A DNA stretch of 64,000 bases, from contig MWCO01000016.1 in assembly GCA_002070115.1 (NCBI GenBank), positions 30,428 to 94,427 of the forward strand. The letters run 5' to 3'. The position numbers were made by a program, and so were the translations under genes. This DNA is from Deltaproteobacteria bacterium ADurb.Bin207 (GTDB taxonomy: Bacteria; Myxococcota_A; Polyangia; Polyangiales; Polyangiaceae). Of the stretch, positions 18,066 to 26,303 are shown piece by piece; the first letter of the stretch is position 1, and every line of letters starts with the position of its first letter. A model generated the notes under the pieces. It saw nothing but the letters and a program-made list of their open reading frames with translations, did not search any database and was not told the origin of the DNA.

Positions 18066-19301
18066 ATGGATGTCGTCACGAACGCCAAAGTAGCATTTGT
18101 GCTCGAACGATATGCCTTGGACGACGTGAGCGAAATTTGCCTTCGCACACGCGCCATGGCTACCGCGTTGGCAGAACGAGGACACGACGTCACCGTGCTG
18201 ACCACGTGCAGCCGTTACCCAGGACAATGGAACAACGATGTCGCCGAAGGGGAGTCGACCATCGATTCGCTTTCCGTGGTTCGCTTCCGTCTCGAACAGC
18301 GCCTCGTGCATCGACTGGACCGTCCCGCGAAGTGGCTCGCGTCGTACAATACCCTAGCAGCGAAAGTGTGGGGCCATTCGGTGGGTCCGGTCTGTCCGGG
18401 GTATCGCCCTTATCTCGACCAATTCGGACCTCTTTTCGATGCCGTTTTTTTCACGGGGGCGTGGGGGTACTTGGTATCCGAAGGGATGGGCCGTGTACGT
18501 AACGCCGTGCTTTGTCCGGCACCGTGGGAGGATCGAACCCACCAAGGAAAGCAAGCCGCAACCCTGCTTCGGCAGGCGCGCGGGGTCGCACTGGCTTCTT
18601 CTGCAGAAGAAAAACGATTACGAACCGCGACAGAGTATCCGTGGTCTTGTCCGACTTTCGTGATCGGTGCGGCCCCCGATCCGCTTCCTTCCCCATCTTA
18701 TCGTTCGAAGCGACTGACGCTGGTCGACGGCCCTTTTCTTCTTGCGTTCGGACATTACAGCCCCGCGGCGGATCGGTTGCTCGAAGCGTTCCAATTGTTT
18801 CGTCAAGCACACGGGGATACTTCCTTCGAAGACGACCGTTCCGAACGGATGAGCGCAAAAAACGTTCGGCTCGTTCTTGCGGGTGACGACAGATTCCCCC
18901 ACGACCCAGGCAATGGCGTCGTATCGCTGGGACCGGTGGACGATACGGCTCGCGAATCCTTGATGCGCCATGCCTTGGCGGTAGTGCATGCGGATCCCTG
19001 TATTCGATTATCCACGGGCTTGTTATCCGCGTGGATGCAAGGATGCCCAACGCTGATTCATGCGGGCAGTACCGATTTGCAGCCAGTACTCGATGCGATT
19101 GGCAAAGAATGCGTATTCGACTCGGCATTGACCTTTGCAGCAGGGGCCGCTTCGTTGCTATCGAGCCCAGGTCCACGACGAGCTTATGGCGCGCGTGCGC
19201 AGCACATGGTTCAGCGGGTCTTTTCGCCGAGAAAACTTGGCGAATGCCTGGAGCAATGTGTTCGCGCGGTCATGGGACGCGCCAAGGGTCAGCCAGTTTG
19301 A
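18066..19301 (+). CDS. GT-B-type glycosyltransferase
   Basis: A 411-residue protein with the two-domain layout of family 1/4 glycosyltransferases. The N-terminal domain has the sugar-acceptor pattern (FVLERYALDD, then RTRAMATALAERGHDVTVLT). The C-terminal nucleotide-binding half includes LVLAGDD, VVSLGPVDD and SLMRHALAVVHAD. It would transfer a sugar from a nucleotide donor to a polysaccharide or lipid acceptor. The region that usually holds the E-x7-E motif reads ALAVVHADPCIRLSTGLLSA, with no Glu, so the donor contact is altered. It precedes galE by 69 bp on the same strand, suggesting a shared surface-sugar pathway. Confidence 0.78.
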   Translation: MDVVTNAKVAFVLERYALDDVSEICLRTRAMATALAERGHDVTVLTTCSRYPGQWNNDVAEGESTIDSLSVVRFRLEQRLVHRLDRPAKWLASYNTLAAKVWGHSVGPVCPGYRPYLDQFGPLFDAVFFTGAWGYLVSEGMGRVRNAVLCPAPWEDRTHQGKQAATLLRQARGVALASSAEEKRLRTATEYPWSCPTFVIGAAPDPLPSPSYRSKRLTLVDGPFLLAFGHYSPAADRLLEAFQLFRQAHGDTSFEDDRSERMSAKNVRLVLAGDDRFPHDPGNGVVSLGPVDDTARESLMRHALAVVHADPCIRLSTGLLSAWMQGCPTLIHAGSTDLQPVLDAIGKECVFDSALTFAAGAASLLSSPGPRRAYGARAQHMVQRVFSPRKLGECLEQCVRAVMGRAKGQPV

Positions 19302-19370
19302 TGCATGGGGATTGACCCATGGTCGACAGACCTTGGTTTGTCGCTCTGCTCTTTGGTACAAGACCTCACC

Positions 19371-20336
19371 ATGACAGTTCTGGTTGCGGGTGGAGCAGGC
19401 TACATCGGATCTCATTTCGTGCGTTGCCTCGAAGAGCATGGCGAGTCCGCGGTGGTTCTCGACGATCTCAGCACGGGTTTCGCCGAGGCTATCCCTGACC
19501 ACGTTCCTCTGGTTCGTTGTGCCATCGGCGATCGCGCGGCAGTGAGATCCGTCCTCGAAGAAGTCGCCCCCGAAGCCGTCGTGGATTTCGCTGGATTGAT
19601 TCAAGTCGGTGAATCGATGCGATCGCCTGATCGATACTATGGGGTCAATGTTTCGCAAACCATTGCATTTCTTGATGAAATAGTCCGATCGGGCGTGAAA
19701 ACGTTCGTGTTTTCGTCGAGCGCTGCGGTCTACGGAAACCCCATTCGTGTTCCCATCGACGAAGATCACCCCAAGGAGCCCATCAATCCCTATGGAGCCA
19801 CCAAACTCATCGTGGAAATGGCGGCGAGAGATTATGCGCGAGCGTACGGGCTTCGCGTGGCTTGTTTGCGATACTTCAACGCGGCCGGAGCGCATGCGGA
19901 TGGTACCCTGGCGGAACGTCATGATCCGGAAACCCATCTCATCCCGCTCGCCATCGATGCCGGCTTGGGACGTCGTCCGGAACTAACGGTGTTCGGCGAT
20001 GATTGGAGCACGCCGGATGGCACTTGTGTGCGTGACTATATTCACGTGATGGACTTGGCCGAAGCGCATTGGCTGGCGATCGAGAAACTTCGCAACGATA
20101 CCCCCACGTTGTCGTTGAACCTCGGAACGGGCAATGGTTATTCGGTACGTCAGATCATCGACGCTGTGAGTGATGTGCTTGGCAAAGCGGTTCCCTATCA
20201 TATCGGACCGAGACGCGATGGCGATCCTCCTTCGTTGGTGGCGTCATCGAATCGGGCTCGCAACGTGCTTGGATGGAATCCCACTCGCTCGCAACTCGAT
20301 ACGATCGTACAAGACGCCGTGCGCAGCCGGACATGA
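19371..20336 (+). CDS. galE: UDP-glucose 4-epimerase
   Basis: A 321-residue short-chain dehydrogenase-fold epimerase interconverting UDP-glucose and UDP-galactose. I take the ATG at 19371 because the Rossmann motif GGAGYIGSH follows directly; an ORF start at 19305 adds an unrelated extension. It shows the Ser-Tyr-Lys set as SSSAAVYG and PYGATK, and the NAAG segment in YFNAAGAHADG. The C-terminus ends with a typical galE pattern (SLNLGTGNGYSVRQIIDAVS, then LGWNPTRSQLDTIV). It probably supplies sugars to the upstream glycosyltransferase. Confidence 0.93.
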   Translation: MTVLVAGGAGYIGSHFVRCLEEHGESAVVLDDLSTGFAEAIPDHVPLVRCAIGDRAAVRSVLEEVAPEAVVDFAGLIQVGESMRSPDRYYGVNVSQTIAFLDEIVRSGVKTFVFSSSAAVYGNPIRVPIDEDHPKEPINPYGATKLIVEMAARDYARAYGLRVACLRYFNAAGAHADGTLAERHDPETHLIPLAIDAGLGRRPELTVFGDDWSTPDGTCVRDYIHVMDLAEAHWLAIEKLRNDTPTLSLNLGTGNGYSVRQIIDAVSDVLGKAVPYHIGPRRDGDPPSLVASSNRARNVLGWNPTRSQLDTIVQDAVRSRT

Positions 20337-20371
20337 ATCATGATTGACTGATTCGCATTCCTCGGTGCTGC

Positions 20372-20815
20372 TCAGCCATCCATCATGAGTTTGGAAGCTG
20401 ATTGGTTCCGTGAGAACAGAGCTTTGACTTCCGGTTTCGAAAGCTGAATCAACGACAAAATTCCAAGTACGGTGCCTAACGGCACATTCATGCAATTGAC
20501 CGCTGCGACAACGTAACAAAACTTCCAAGCCTTGTGTGCGGCCAGGTAGCGCCCTGTCAACAGCATGCAGATGGCATACGTTTGTCCGACGATGACGACT
20601 ACGGCAGCCAGGCCGATGAACATCCAACCGAGAGGGATGGTGTCAGGTGGTGAGTGAAGCACACCCGTTACGATCGCAATACCGACGCTCAGATGAATTA
20701 AAGGTATGAGAGCGACCATGACGTAGATGGCACCCAGGACATAATAAAAAATGGAAAGCAGCCGAAGGTGCTCGAAGTTGACTTCAGGCAAGGGAGGAGA
20801 AGGCGGTTGCATCAT
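20372..20815 (-). CDS. small integral membrane protein
   Basis: A 147-residue protein with four predicted membrane helices: FYYVLGAIYVMVALIPLI, the GIAIVTGVLH region, WMFIGLAAVVVIVGQTYAI and CYVVAAVNCMNVPLGTVLG. Its N-terminal half recalls the myxobacterial MFYVLGAI family of small membrane proteins, but I assign no function. The start is an ATGATG pair that overlaps the stop of mltG, so it is translationally coupled to that gene. A role beside cell-wall assembly would be guesswork. Confidence 0.6.
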   Translation of the reverse strand: MMQPPSPPLPEVNFEHLRLLSIFYYVLGAIYVMVALIPLIHLSVGIAIVTGVLHSPPDTIPLGWMFIGLAAVVVIVGQTYAICMLLTGRYLAAHKAWKFCYVVAAVNCMNVPLGTVLGILSLIQLSKPEVKALFSRNQSASKLMMDG

Positions 20816-22056
20816 CGTGGATTGGATTGCGCGTCGCGGATTGCGTCGCGGTGGGATTCGAACGATTCGCTGAACGAGTGTCTGCCATTACCTCTGGCAA
20901 CGAAAAAAAGATAGTTGGTAATGGCCGGGGTGAGAACGGCGAGCAAGGAGCGTTCTCCTGGATTGCAGATGGGTCCGGGCGGAAGTCCCGCGTGGGCGTA
21001 GGTGCTGTAAGGGTTGGCTGGGTCTCGCACCATGGGCCCCGTGACACCTTTTTCCGCGCCGGCACAGGTGGGAATTTTCAAAGGGTCCAGCAAACAACCG
21101 TATCGAGCCGTAGGATCGCTTTGTAGCCGTTGTTTCGGTCGAAAACTCGCACTGCGCATCCGATTCAAAAACACGCTGGCGATCAATGGTCGTTCTTCGT
21201 CCACCGCAGCCTCTTTTTCGACCATCGACGCAAGAATGAGAATGTCATGACGGTTCCATCCCAGGTCGTCGTGTAGGGTTTTCAACGCCTCGGGATGCTC
21301 ATCGAACAGCCCCGCGTGGCGTTTGATCGCCTCATTGACCATGCGACGCACGATGGACGACGGGGATTGATTTCGTACGAACGCGTAGGTTGCGGGAAAT
21401 AAGTAGCCTTCGGCATCTTTGACGGGCAGGCGCAATTCGGCCATCAAGGTGGCATCGTGAGCGGCTTTGAGCAACGCGCGCTGGCTGCACACGCCGCTTT
21501 CCTGAAGGCGGCGTGCCACATCGAACGTATCGAATCCTTCCGGAATGATGACACGAACCTCAGCGCCGCCCTGCAATCGGCGCAAGCGTCGCAACAAAGT
21601 CCGCGGTGCCATGTCGTTTTGCAACAAATGGATGCCGGAATCGATTCGATCCCAATGTCCATCCACGCGTAGATAAAGTGCCATGAGCCAAACGGATCGC
21701 ACCAAGCCTGCACGAGCGAGCAGGTCGGCGGCTTCGCTGGCGGATTCCGGAGCGTCCCATTCGACTTCCACCGAAGAACCATCGCCATGGCAAGGAAGCA
21801 AGAGGAACGCAACGAAGCCCATGCTCAGAATCATCAGCGAAGAGACAGTGGCCAAGGCGGCTTTGAACCACTTCGAACGAACCACGGTCCGCCGGCGGGC
21901 TGGGGTATCAGCGCGTTTGTTTTCGCGATGGGGTTGAGGTAGCCGGGAATTTTTCGATGGCCGGGATTGGGAATGCTTTGGGCTTCCGGAGCCTTTGGGC
22001 GAGGGGGTGGACCGTGGCTTTCGCTTGGGTCGAGGTTCTTTCGCGCTTCCGCTCAC
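20812..22056 (-). CDS. mltG: endolytic murein transglycosylase MltG
   Basis: A 414-residue membrane-anchored lytic transglycosylase that cuts nascent peptidoglycan glycan chains. The start is a GTG whose GTGA overlaps the ruvX stop. The N-terminus is a long basic region (about 70 residues), followed by one membrane helix (AALATVSSLMILSMGFVAF). LysM-like and catalytic domains follow. The catalytic Glu lies in LASMVEKEAAVDEERPLIAS and the substrate loop in RLQSDPTARYG. The length is above the usual 330 because of the basic extension. It is the middle gene of ruvX-mltG-small membrane gene. Confidence 0.92.
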   Translation of the reverse strand: MSGSAKEPRPKRKPRSTPSPKGSGSPKHSQSRPSKNSRLPQPHRENKRADTPARRRTVVRSKWFKAALATVSSLMILSMGFVAFLLLPCHGDGSSVEVEWDAPESASEAADLLARAGLVRSVWLMALYLRVDGHWDRIDSGIHLLQNDMAPRTLLRRLRRLQGGAEVRVIIPEGFDTFDVARRLQESGVCSQRALLKAAHDATLMAELRLPVKDAEGYLFPATYAFVRNQSPSSIVRRMVNEAIKRHAGLFDEHPEALKTLHDDLGWNRHDILILASMVEKEAAVDEERPLIASVFLNRMRSASFRPKQRLQSDPTARYGCLLDPLKIPTCAGAEKGVTGPMVRDPANPYSTYAHAGLPPGPICNPGERSLLAVLTPAITNYLFFVARGNGRHSFSESFESHRDAIRDAQSNPR

Positions 22057-22475
22057 CGTGCTCTCCCAGACTGACTATCGAGCCATGCCTGTAGAATGAG
22101 ACAGGCCGCGGCACTATCGATTTTTGCACGGGACTCACGGGCGCGATGCCCACCTTCTCGAAGTCGTCGAGTGGCCTCGGAAGTCGAGAAGCGTTCATCC
22201 CAAAGAACGACATTAATACCTGTAAATTCAAACAGTTGCTGAGCAAAGGCCATCGCTTTTCGCGCCGCGGGTCCGCGTTGTCCAGCCGGGTCCAAAGGCA
22301 GTCCCACCACGAAGTGGTCCACCGATTCTTGTTCAGCAAAGTCTTTGATTTTTCGCAACAGATCGCTACGGACCCGGGCATCGAGGGGCGGACGCGGGTG
22401 CGCCATGGCGCCGATTTCATCGGTGACGGCCAATCCAACGCGCACTTTGCCCAAGTCGAGGGCCGCAACACGCAT
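22053..22475 (-). CDS. ruvX: RuvX/YqgF Holliday-junction resolvase-like nuclease
   Basis: A 140-residue RNase H-fold protein of the YqgF family, linked to pre-16S rRNA processing and junction resolution. I start at the ATG at 22475 (MRVAALDLGKVRVG) because the family begins there; an in-frame ATG at 22499 would add eight residues. Visible motifs are the acidic strand ALDLG, VVGLPLDPAGQRGPAA, DERFSTSEA and the C-terminal SAAACLILQAWLDSQ. It is first of the ruvX-mltG operon and divergent from hisS. Confidence 0.9.
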   Translation of the reverse strand: MRVAALDLGKVRVGLAVTDEIGAMAHPRPPLDARVRSDLLRKIKDFAEQESVDHFVVGLPLDPAGQRGPAARKAMAFAQQLFEFTGINVVLWDERFSTSEATRRLREGGHRARESRAKIDSAAACLILQAWLDSQSGRAR

Positions 22476-22594
22476 AATCGGGGGATCTACCACAATCATG
22501 GGGCTCGAGAATGACGATATGCGCCGGGTAGATCACGTTCACGTTGTTCCTTGCTTGACCCGTCCGCTTGCACCGTCCATAAGCCGCCCAGTCA

Positions 22595-23884
22595 ATGAAC
22601 TACCGAGCCGTCAAAGGGATGAACGACATCCTTCCGGACGAGATGGTCCGCTGGCATCATCTCGAGCGAGAATTCCGCGTTGTGGCGGAGCGTCATGGTT
22701 ACGGTGAGGTGCGAACACCCATCATCGAATCCACCGCCTTGTTCACACGCTCCATCGGAGAAGCGACGGATATCGTTGAAAAGGAGATGTATTCGTTCGA
22801 GCGCCACGGCGAAGCGTTGACGGTGCGGCCGGAAGGGACAGCGAGCGCGGTCCGAGCCTATGTGGAGCACCACATCCATCAAAAGGAACCGGTCACGCGC
22901 TGGTATTACTTGGGGCCGATGTTTCGCGGAGAGCGCCCCGCGCGAGGACGGTACCGTCAGTTCCATCAACTCGGGTGTGAATTATTTGGTGACGCGGGTT
23001 CTGTATGCGACGCCGAAATGATCGATATGTTGCACGGATTATTCATGAGGCTCGGCATCTCGGACCTCGAGATCGTCATCAATTCTCTGGGGGGCGCCGA
23101 TACTCGTCCCCGTTATCGCCAGATCATCGTGGACCATCTCGAGCCACGAAAAGCACGGTTGAGCGAGGATTCGATCCGACGTCTGTCATCCAATCCTCTT
23201 CGCATCCTTGACTCGAAGGACGAACGAGACATTGCGGCACTCGAGGGATTGCCATCGATCATCGAAGTGTTGACGCAAGACGACCGGGAGCATTTCGACA
23301 GGCTGTGCTCCCAACTCGACCGTCTCGGCACTCCGTATCGCGTGGATCCGACGTTGGTTCGGGGGCTCGATTATTACACGCGAACCCTATTCGAGCTACG
23401 AAGCCAGGCGGGTCAAGTCGGAGCGCAAAACGCGCTGGGGGGAGGAGGACGATACGACAATCTCGTGCAACAGATGGGAGGGCCGTCCACACCAGCAATC
23501 GGATTTGCGCTTGGCGTGGAACGTATCCTGTTGGCGATGGACGTTGCCGAACTAGCCTCTCCACCTTTGGTGGTGATCGCTCCGATCGGTCCGCAGGCGG
23601 CGTCAGAAGCGTTGCTCATGGCGCGAGAACTCCGAGATCATGGCATTTGCGTCGAACTCGATGGTCGAGGGGGCGCATCGACTTCGCTCAAGGCCATGTT
23701 ACGACGCGCGAATGCTCGCGGCGCGCGGGTGTGTTTGGTGCTTGGACAGGAAGAGTTGGAGTCGCAAAAGGTACAACTCAAAGATCTCGCTGCTCGTTCG
23801 CAAGTTCTTGTGGCAAGAGAAGAACTCATGCATCGGCTGCTCGACGTATTGCAACAGCCCATGATGACCGGAGGCGCAGCTTGA
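22595..23884 (+). CDS. hisS: histidyl-tRNA synthetase
   Basis: A 429-residue class II aminoacyl-tRNA synthetase that charges tRNA-His. All three class II motifs are seen: PEGTASAVRAYVEHH, FRGERPARGRYRQFHQLG and FALGVERILLA. The histidine-binding signature RGLDYYTRTLFE is present, as is LGGGGRYDNLVQQMGG. The C-terminal anticodon domain (about 330-420) follows. The stop TGA (23882-23884) overlaps the TTG start of the next gene. The start is the ATG at 22595, where the family N-terminus MNYRAVKGMNDILPDE lies. Confidence 0.97.
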   Translation: MNYRAVKGMNDILPDEMVRWHHLEREFRVVAERHGYGEVRTPIIESTALFTRSIGEATDIVEKEMYSFERHGEALTVRPEGTASAVRAYVEHHIHQKEPVTRWYYLGPMFRGERPARGRYRQFHQLGCELFGDAGSVCDAEMIDMLHGLFMRLGISDLEIVINSLGGADTRPRYRQIIVDHLEPRKARLSEDSIRRLSSNPLRILDSKDERDIAALEGLPSIIEVLTQDDREHFDRLCSQLDRLGTPYRVDPTLVRGLDYYTRTLFELRSQAGQVGAQNALGGGGRYDNLVQQMGGPSTPAIGFALGVERILLAMDVAELASPPLVVIAPIGPQAASEALLMARELRDHGICVELDGRGGASTSLKAMLRRANARGARVCLVLGQEELESQKVQLKDLAARSQVLVAREELMHRLLDVLQQPMMTGGAA

Positions 23885-25560
23885 CGCCCAAACGGAATCT
23901 CAGGTGGCTGCTTGTGGCAAGCATGGGGCTGGCAGCGGAGACAGCCTCGGCGCAGATGGGAATGCCAGGTCTTGGGGAGGACGGGCCTCCACCTGCCGCG
24001 GGGGCGACTCCTACAGCGCAGCCCAATGCACCGGCTACGCATGCGGCTTCGGGAGGAGAGGAACTTGGAGTGCTTCCCTCTCTCGAAGCCTCGATTCCAG
24101 AAGACCCGCTGAAGCTGTCCAAGGTCGTGAAAAAGACGATCGGTTCGGACGCGGATAATGAGTTCGAACTGGGACGCGATACCGAGACCACCTATTCCTG
24201 GTACGGCCCTTATTATCAGGAAAAAAGCGGCCAATACCGTTTTCGCACGGTGTTTCCTTTCTGGCTCGAACGCGAGCAGCCCAAAGACACGGCCTCTTTT
24301 ATCTCACCTTTTTATTATCGCAGGCGCAGTCCCAACGTGGATGCGGATGTCGTCTTTCCCTTGTATTGGAACATGCGCGAAAATGAGAGTCGTACCCATG
24401 TGATCGGACCTCTCGCGTGGCGAAAAGCGCCCGGGGAATCGGATCATTGGCTCGCGCCTTTGGTCTTTCAGGGGACACGAAAGGACGGATCTTATTTACA
24501 TATTCCGCCTTTGCTCACCTTCACCTCGCAGACCCATACCAGTGGATTCAACTTGGTGGGGCCGGGGTATTGCTCGTGGAAAGGGGGATCTTCGTGCAGC
24601 CTGAGTTCCGCGCGGGACATCGATTTCGGAATCGCGCCCCTGTACTTCTACGGTCGCTCCGAAACCTCGGAATACGAACTCATTCCTCCGCTTTTGCATT
24701 ATTACCGATACGATGACATCGGCGAAAAATCGTTGAATTTGTGGGGCCCCTTGTTGTGGAGCCACACGCGCGAACGCAGCGCGTTTCATGTCCTTCCGTT
24801 GTTCTATCATCTATGGGGAGAGGATGAAGACCACGTCACCCTATTTCCGGTTTTCCATTACGGACACAAGGGACGCTCTTCCTTATTCGTCAACCCGCTG
24901 TATATGACCTCGACGGGGGACAAGGGAGAAAAGACTTTCGTTACGTGGGGTTACGCACGTTACCGGGGTCGAACGGAGTTGGATATGATAACGCCATTGT
25001 ATTGGCATTATCATGATCCGGATATTGGCGAGGACACGCACCTGTTGTTGCCGTTGCTTTACCGATCGGTGAGTCCCCGTCAGCGGGACTTGGCGGTCTT
25101 TCCACTTTGGGGGCACTTCAACCGTTTCGGGATCAAAAAAACGACGTGGATAACGCCGCTATTTCAGCATTCTCGAGGGCTTACGGGATGGGAAACGAAT
25201 ATCCATCCGGTGCTATACATGGGGCGTAATCAAGACCGCACCCATCTCGTCGTAGCGCCGATATTCTGGGATTTCGCTTCGCCCAAAAGCAGGAGCACGG
25301 TTGCGTTCCCGGTGTTTTGGCGGTTCGACGATGGGAATTCCGTCTCCCAATTGCTGCTGAATACCTATTATCAAGAGCGAAAGTTGCGAACGGGGCTAGA
25401 CTGGCAGTTTCACTTCTTCCCGGCGTTTTCTTATGGGGAGACGCCCGATGGGCATTGGTGGAAGGTGATGTACGGGCTTGCTGGCTACACGCGACGCGGA
25501 GAGATGGCGAAAATATATGCGGCCTGGATTCCGTTCTTGTTGAGCGGAGACGACGATTGA
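23881..25560 (+). CDS. exported beta-repeat protein, translationally coupled to hisS
   Basis: A 559-residue protein. The start is the TTG at 23881, behind a GGAGG; it gives a signal peptide (TPKRNLRWLLVASM, cut near AETASAQ). A longer frame reading through hisS from 23305 is a shadow. After a Pro/Ala-rich linker the sequence is dominated by about 22 copies of a short motif, hydrophobic-x-Pro-Leu/Phe/Val-aromatic, such as VFPLYW, ISPFYY, IAPLYF, IPPLLH and ITPLYW, spaced roughly 20-25 residues apart. It is predicted to be rich in beta strands, probably periplasmic or outer-membrane. I recognise no named family and no enzyme residues. Its fusion by overlap with hisS is unusual. Confidence 0.75.
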   Translation: MTPKRNLRWLLVASMGLAAETASAQMGMPGLGEDGPPPAAGATPTAQPNAPATHAASGGEELGVLPSLEASIPEDPLKLSKVVKKTIGSDADNEFELGRDTETTYSWYGPYYQEKSGQYRFRTVFPFWLEREQPKDTASFISPFYYRRRSPNVDADVVFPLYWNMRENESRTHVIGPLAWRKAPGESDHWLAPLVFQGTRKDGSYLHIPPLLTFTSQTHTSGFNLVGPGYCSWKGGSSCSLSSARDIDFGIAPLYFYGRSETSEYELIPPLLHYYRYDDIGEKSLNLWGPLLWSHTRERSAFHVLPLFYHLWGEDEDHVTLFPVFHYGHKGRSSLFVNPLYMTSTGDKGEKTFVTWGYARYRGRTELDMITPLYWHYHDPDIGEDTHLLLPLLYRSVSPRQRDLAVFPLWGHFNRFGIKKTTWITPLFQHSRGLTGWETNIHPVLYMGRNQDRTHLVVAPIFWDFASPKSRSTVAFPVFWRFDDGNSVSQLLLNTYYQERKLRTGLDWQFHFFPAFSYGETPDGHWWKVMYGLAGYTRRGEMAKIYAAWIPFLLSGDDD

Positions 25561-25663
25561 TCGCGGATGCGTGACTCGCGCTTGCTTTGTCGAAAGCTAG
25601 GGACTGGACGCGGTATTTCTAATACCGTTGACAATTCATCGTGCTTGGGGTCACAAGGCTTTG

Positions 25664-26173
25664 ATGATGCAAGACCGGCAGGACCGGCAAGAACGAAACG
25701 CCCGAAAAAAGGGTCGTCGTGGAGTGATGATCGGGTATTTCGTGTTTGTGGTCGTGGTCATTGCCGTTTGCACCGTGCAGATTACGACGCAGGCGGTGGG
25801 AAGGCTTGGTGGAATTTCGTCGAGCACGCCGATTGATTGTGACCGAGGAATCGAATCGTTGATGGCTGCCGTGGAACGTGCCCGTTCAGCGGCGGCCACG
25901 TCCCATGAAACCGAAACGAAAGCAGTCGCGCTATTTCGCGCGTCTCTCGAACCAGAGTGGTCTCGCCGCGGAGATATCGAACGCGCCTGTGCGGGCCAAC
26001 CGGACCGTCTCGAAGCCTTGGATGCGGTCATTCACTTGGGTTTTGCCGAAGAACACGCCGTGCGGCGCGACGCCATCGAGTTATCCGACATCCGCCGCAA
26101 AGCCGCATCCTTGCTTCGTCGACCCGCCTCCCCTTCCCTATCCTCTTCAACGCAACGAGAATCTTGGCCCTAA
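25664..26173 (+). CDS. hypothetical single-pass membrane protein
   Basis: A 169-residue protein. The ATG at 25664 (MMQDRQDRQ) has AAGG a few bases upstream; an in-frame ATG at 25628 is less well placed. A strongly basic N-terminal region (ERNARKKGRRG) precedes one membrane helix (VMIGYFVFVVVVIAVCTVQI), so the N-terminus is probably inside. The outer part is a helical domain of about 110 residues without recognised motifs (RGIESLMAAVERARSAA, PDRLEALDAVI). It lies between the beta-repeat gene and the helicase, on the same strand, with gaps of about 100 and 130 bp. The function is unknown. Confidence 0.55.
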   Translation: MMQDRQDRQERNARKKGRRGVMIGYFVFVVVVIAVCTVQITTQAVGRLGGISSSTPIDCDRGIESLMAAVERARSAAATSHETETKAVALFRASLEPEWSRRGDIERACAGQPDRLEALDAVIHLGFAEEHAVRRDAIELSDIRRKAASLLRRPASPSLSSSTQRESWP

Positions 26174-26303
26174 CCATCTTTTCGCCGGTTTACAGCAAAG
26201 CCTCTTGCGATCCATCGACGCCAAGGGCTAGCTACGGTCTACGGCTGGTTTTGTCCCGTGCTGTCTTTTACTTCCAACGACCTCGATCGTCGCGAGAAAA
26301 CCT

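Noticed and set aside
20838..20870. GGTGGGATTCGAAC, like the reverse of a tRNA T-arm
   Set aside because: It lies in the coding sequence of the mltG C-terminus and has no cloverleaf around it.
23305..23880. In-frame N-terminal extension of the beta-repeat gene
   Set aside because: It is another frame of hisS; the TTG at 23881 with a GGAGG and signal peptide explains the true start.
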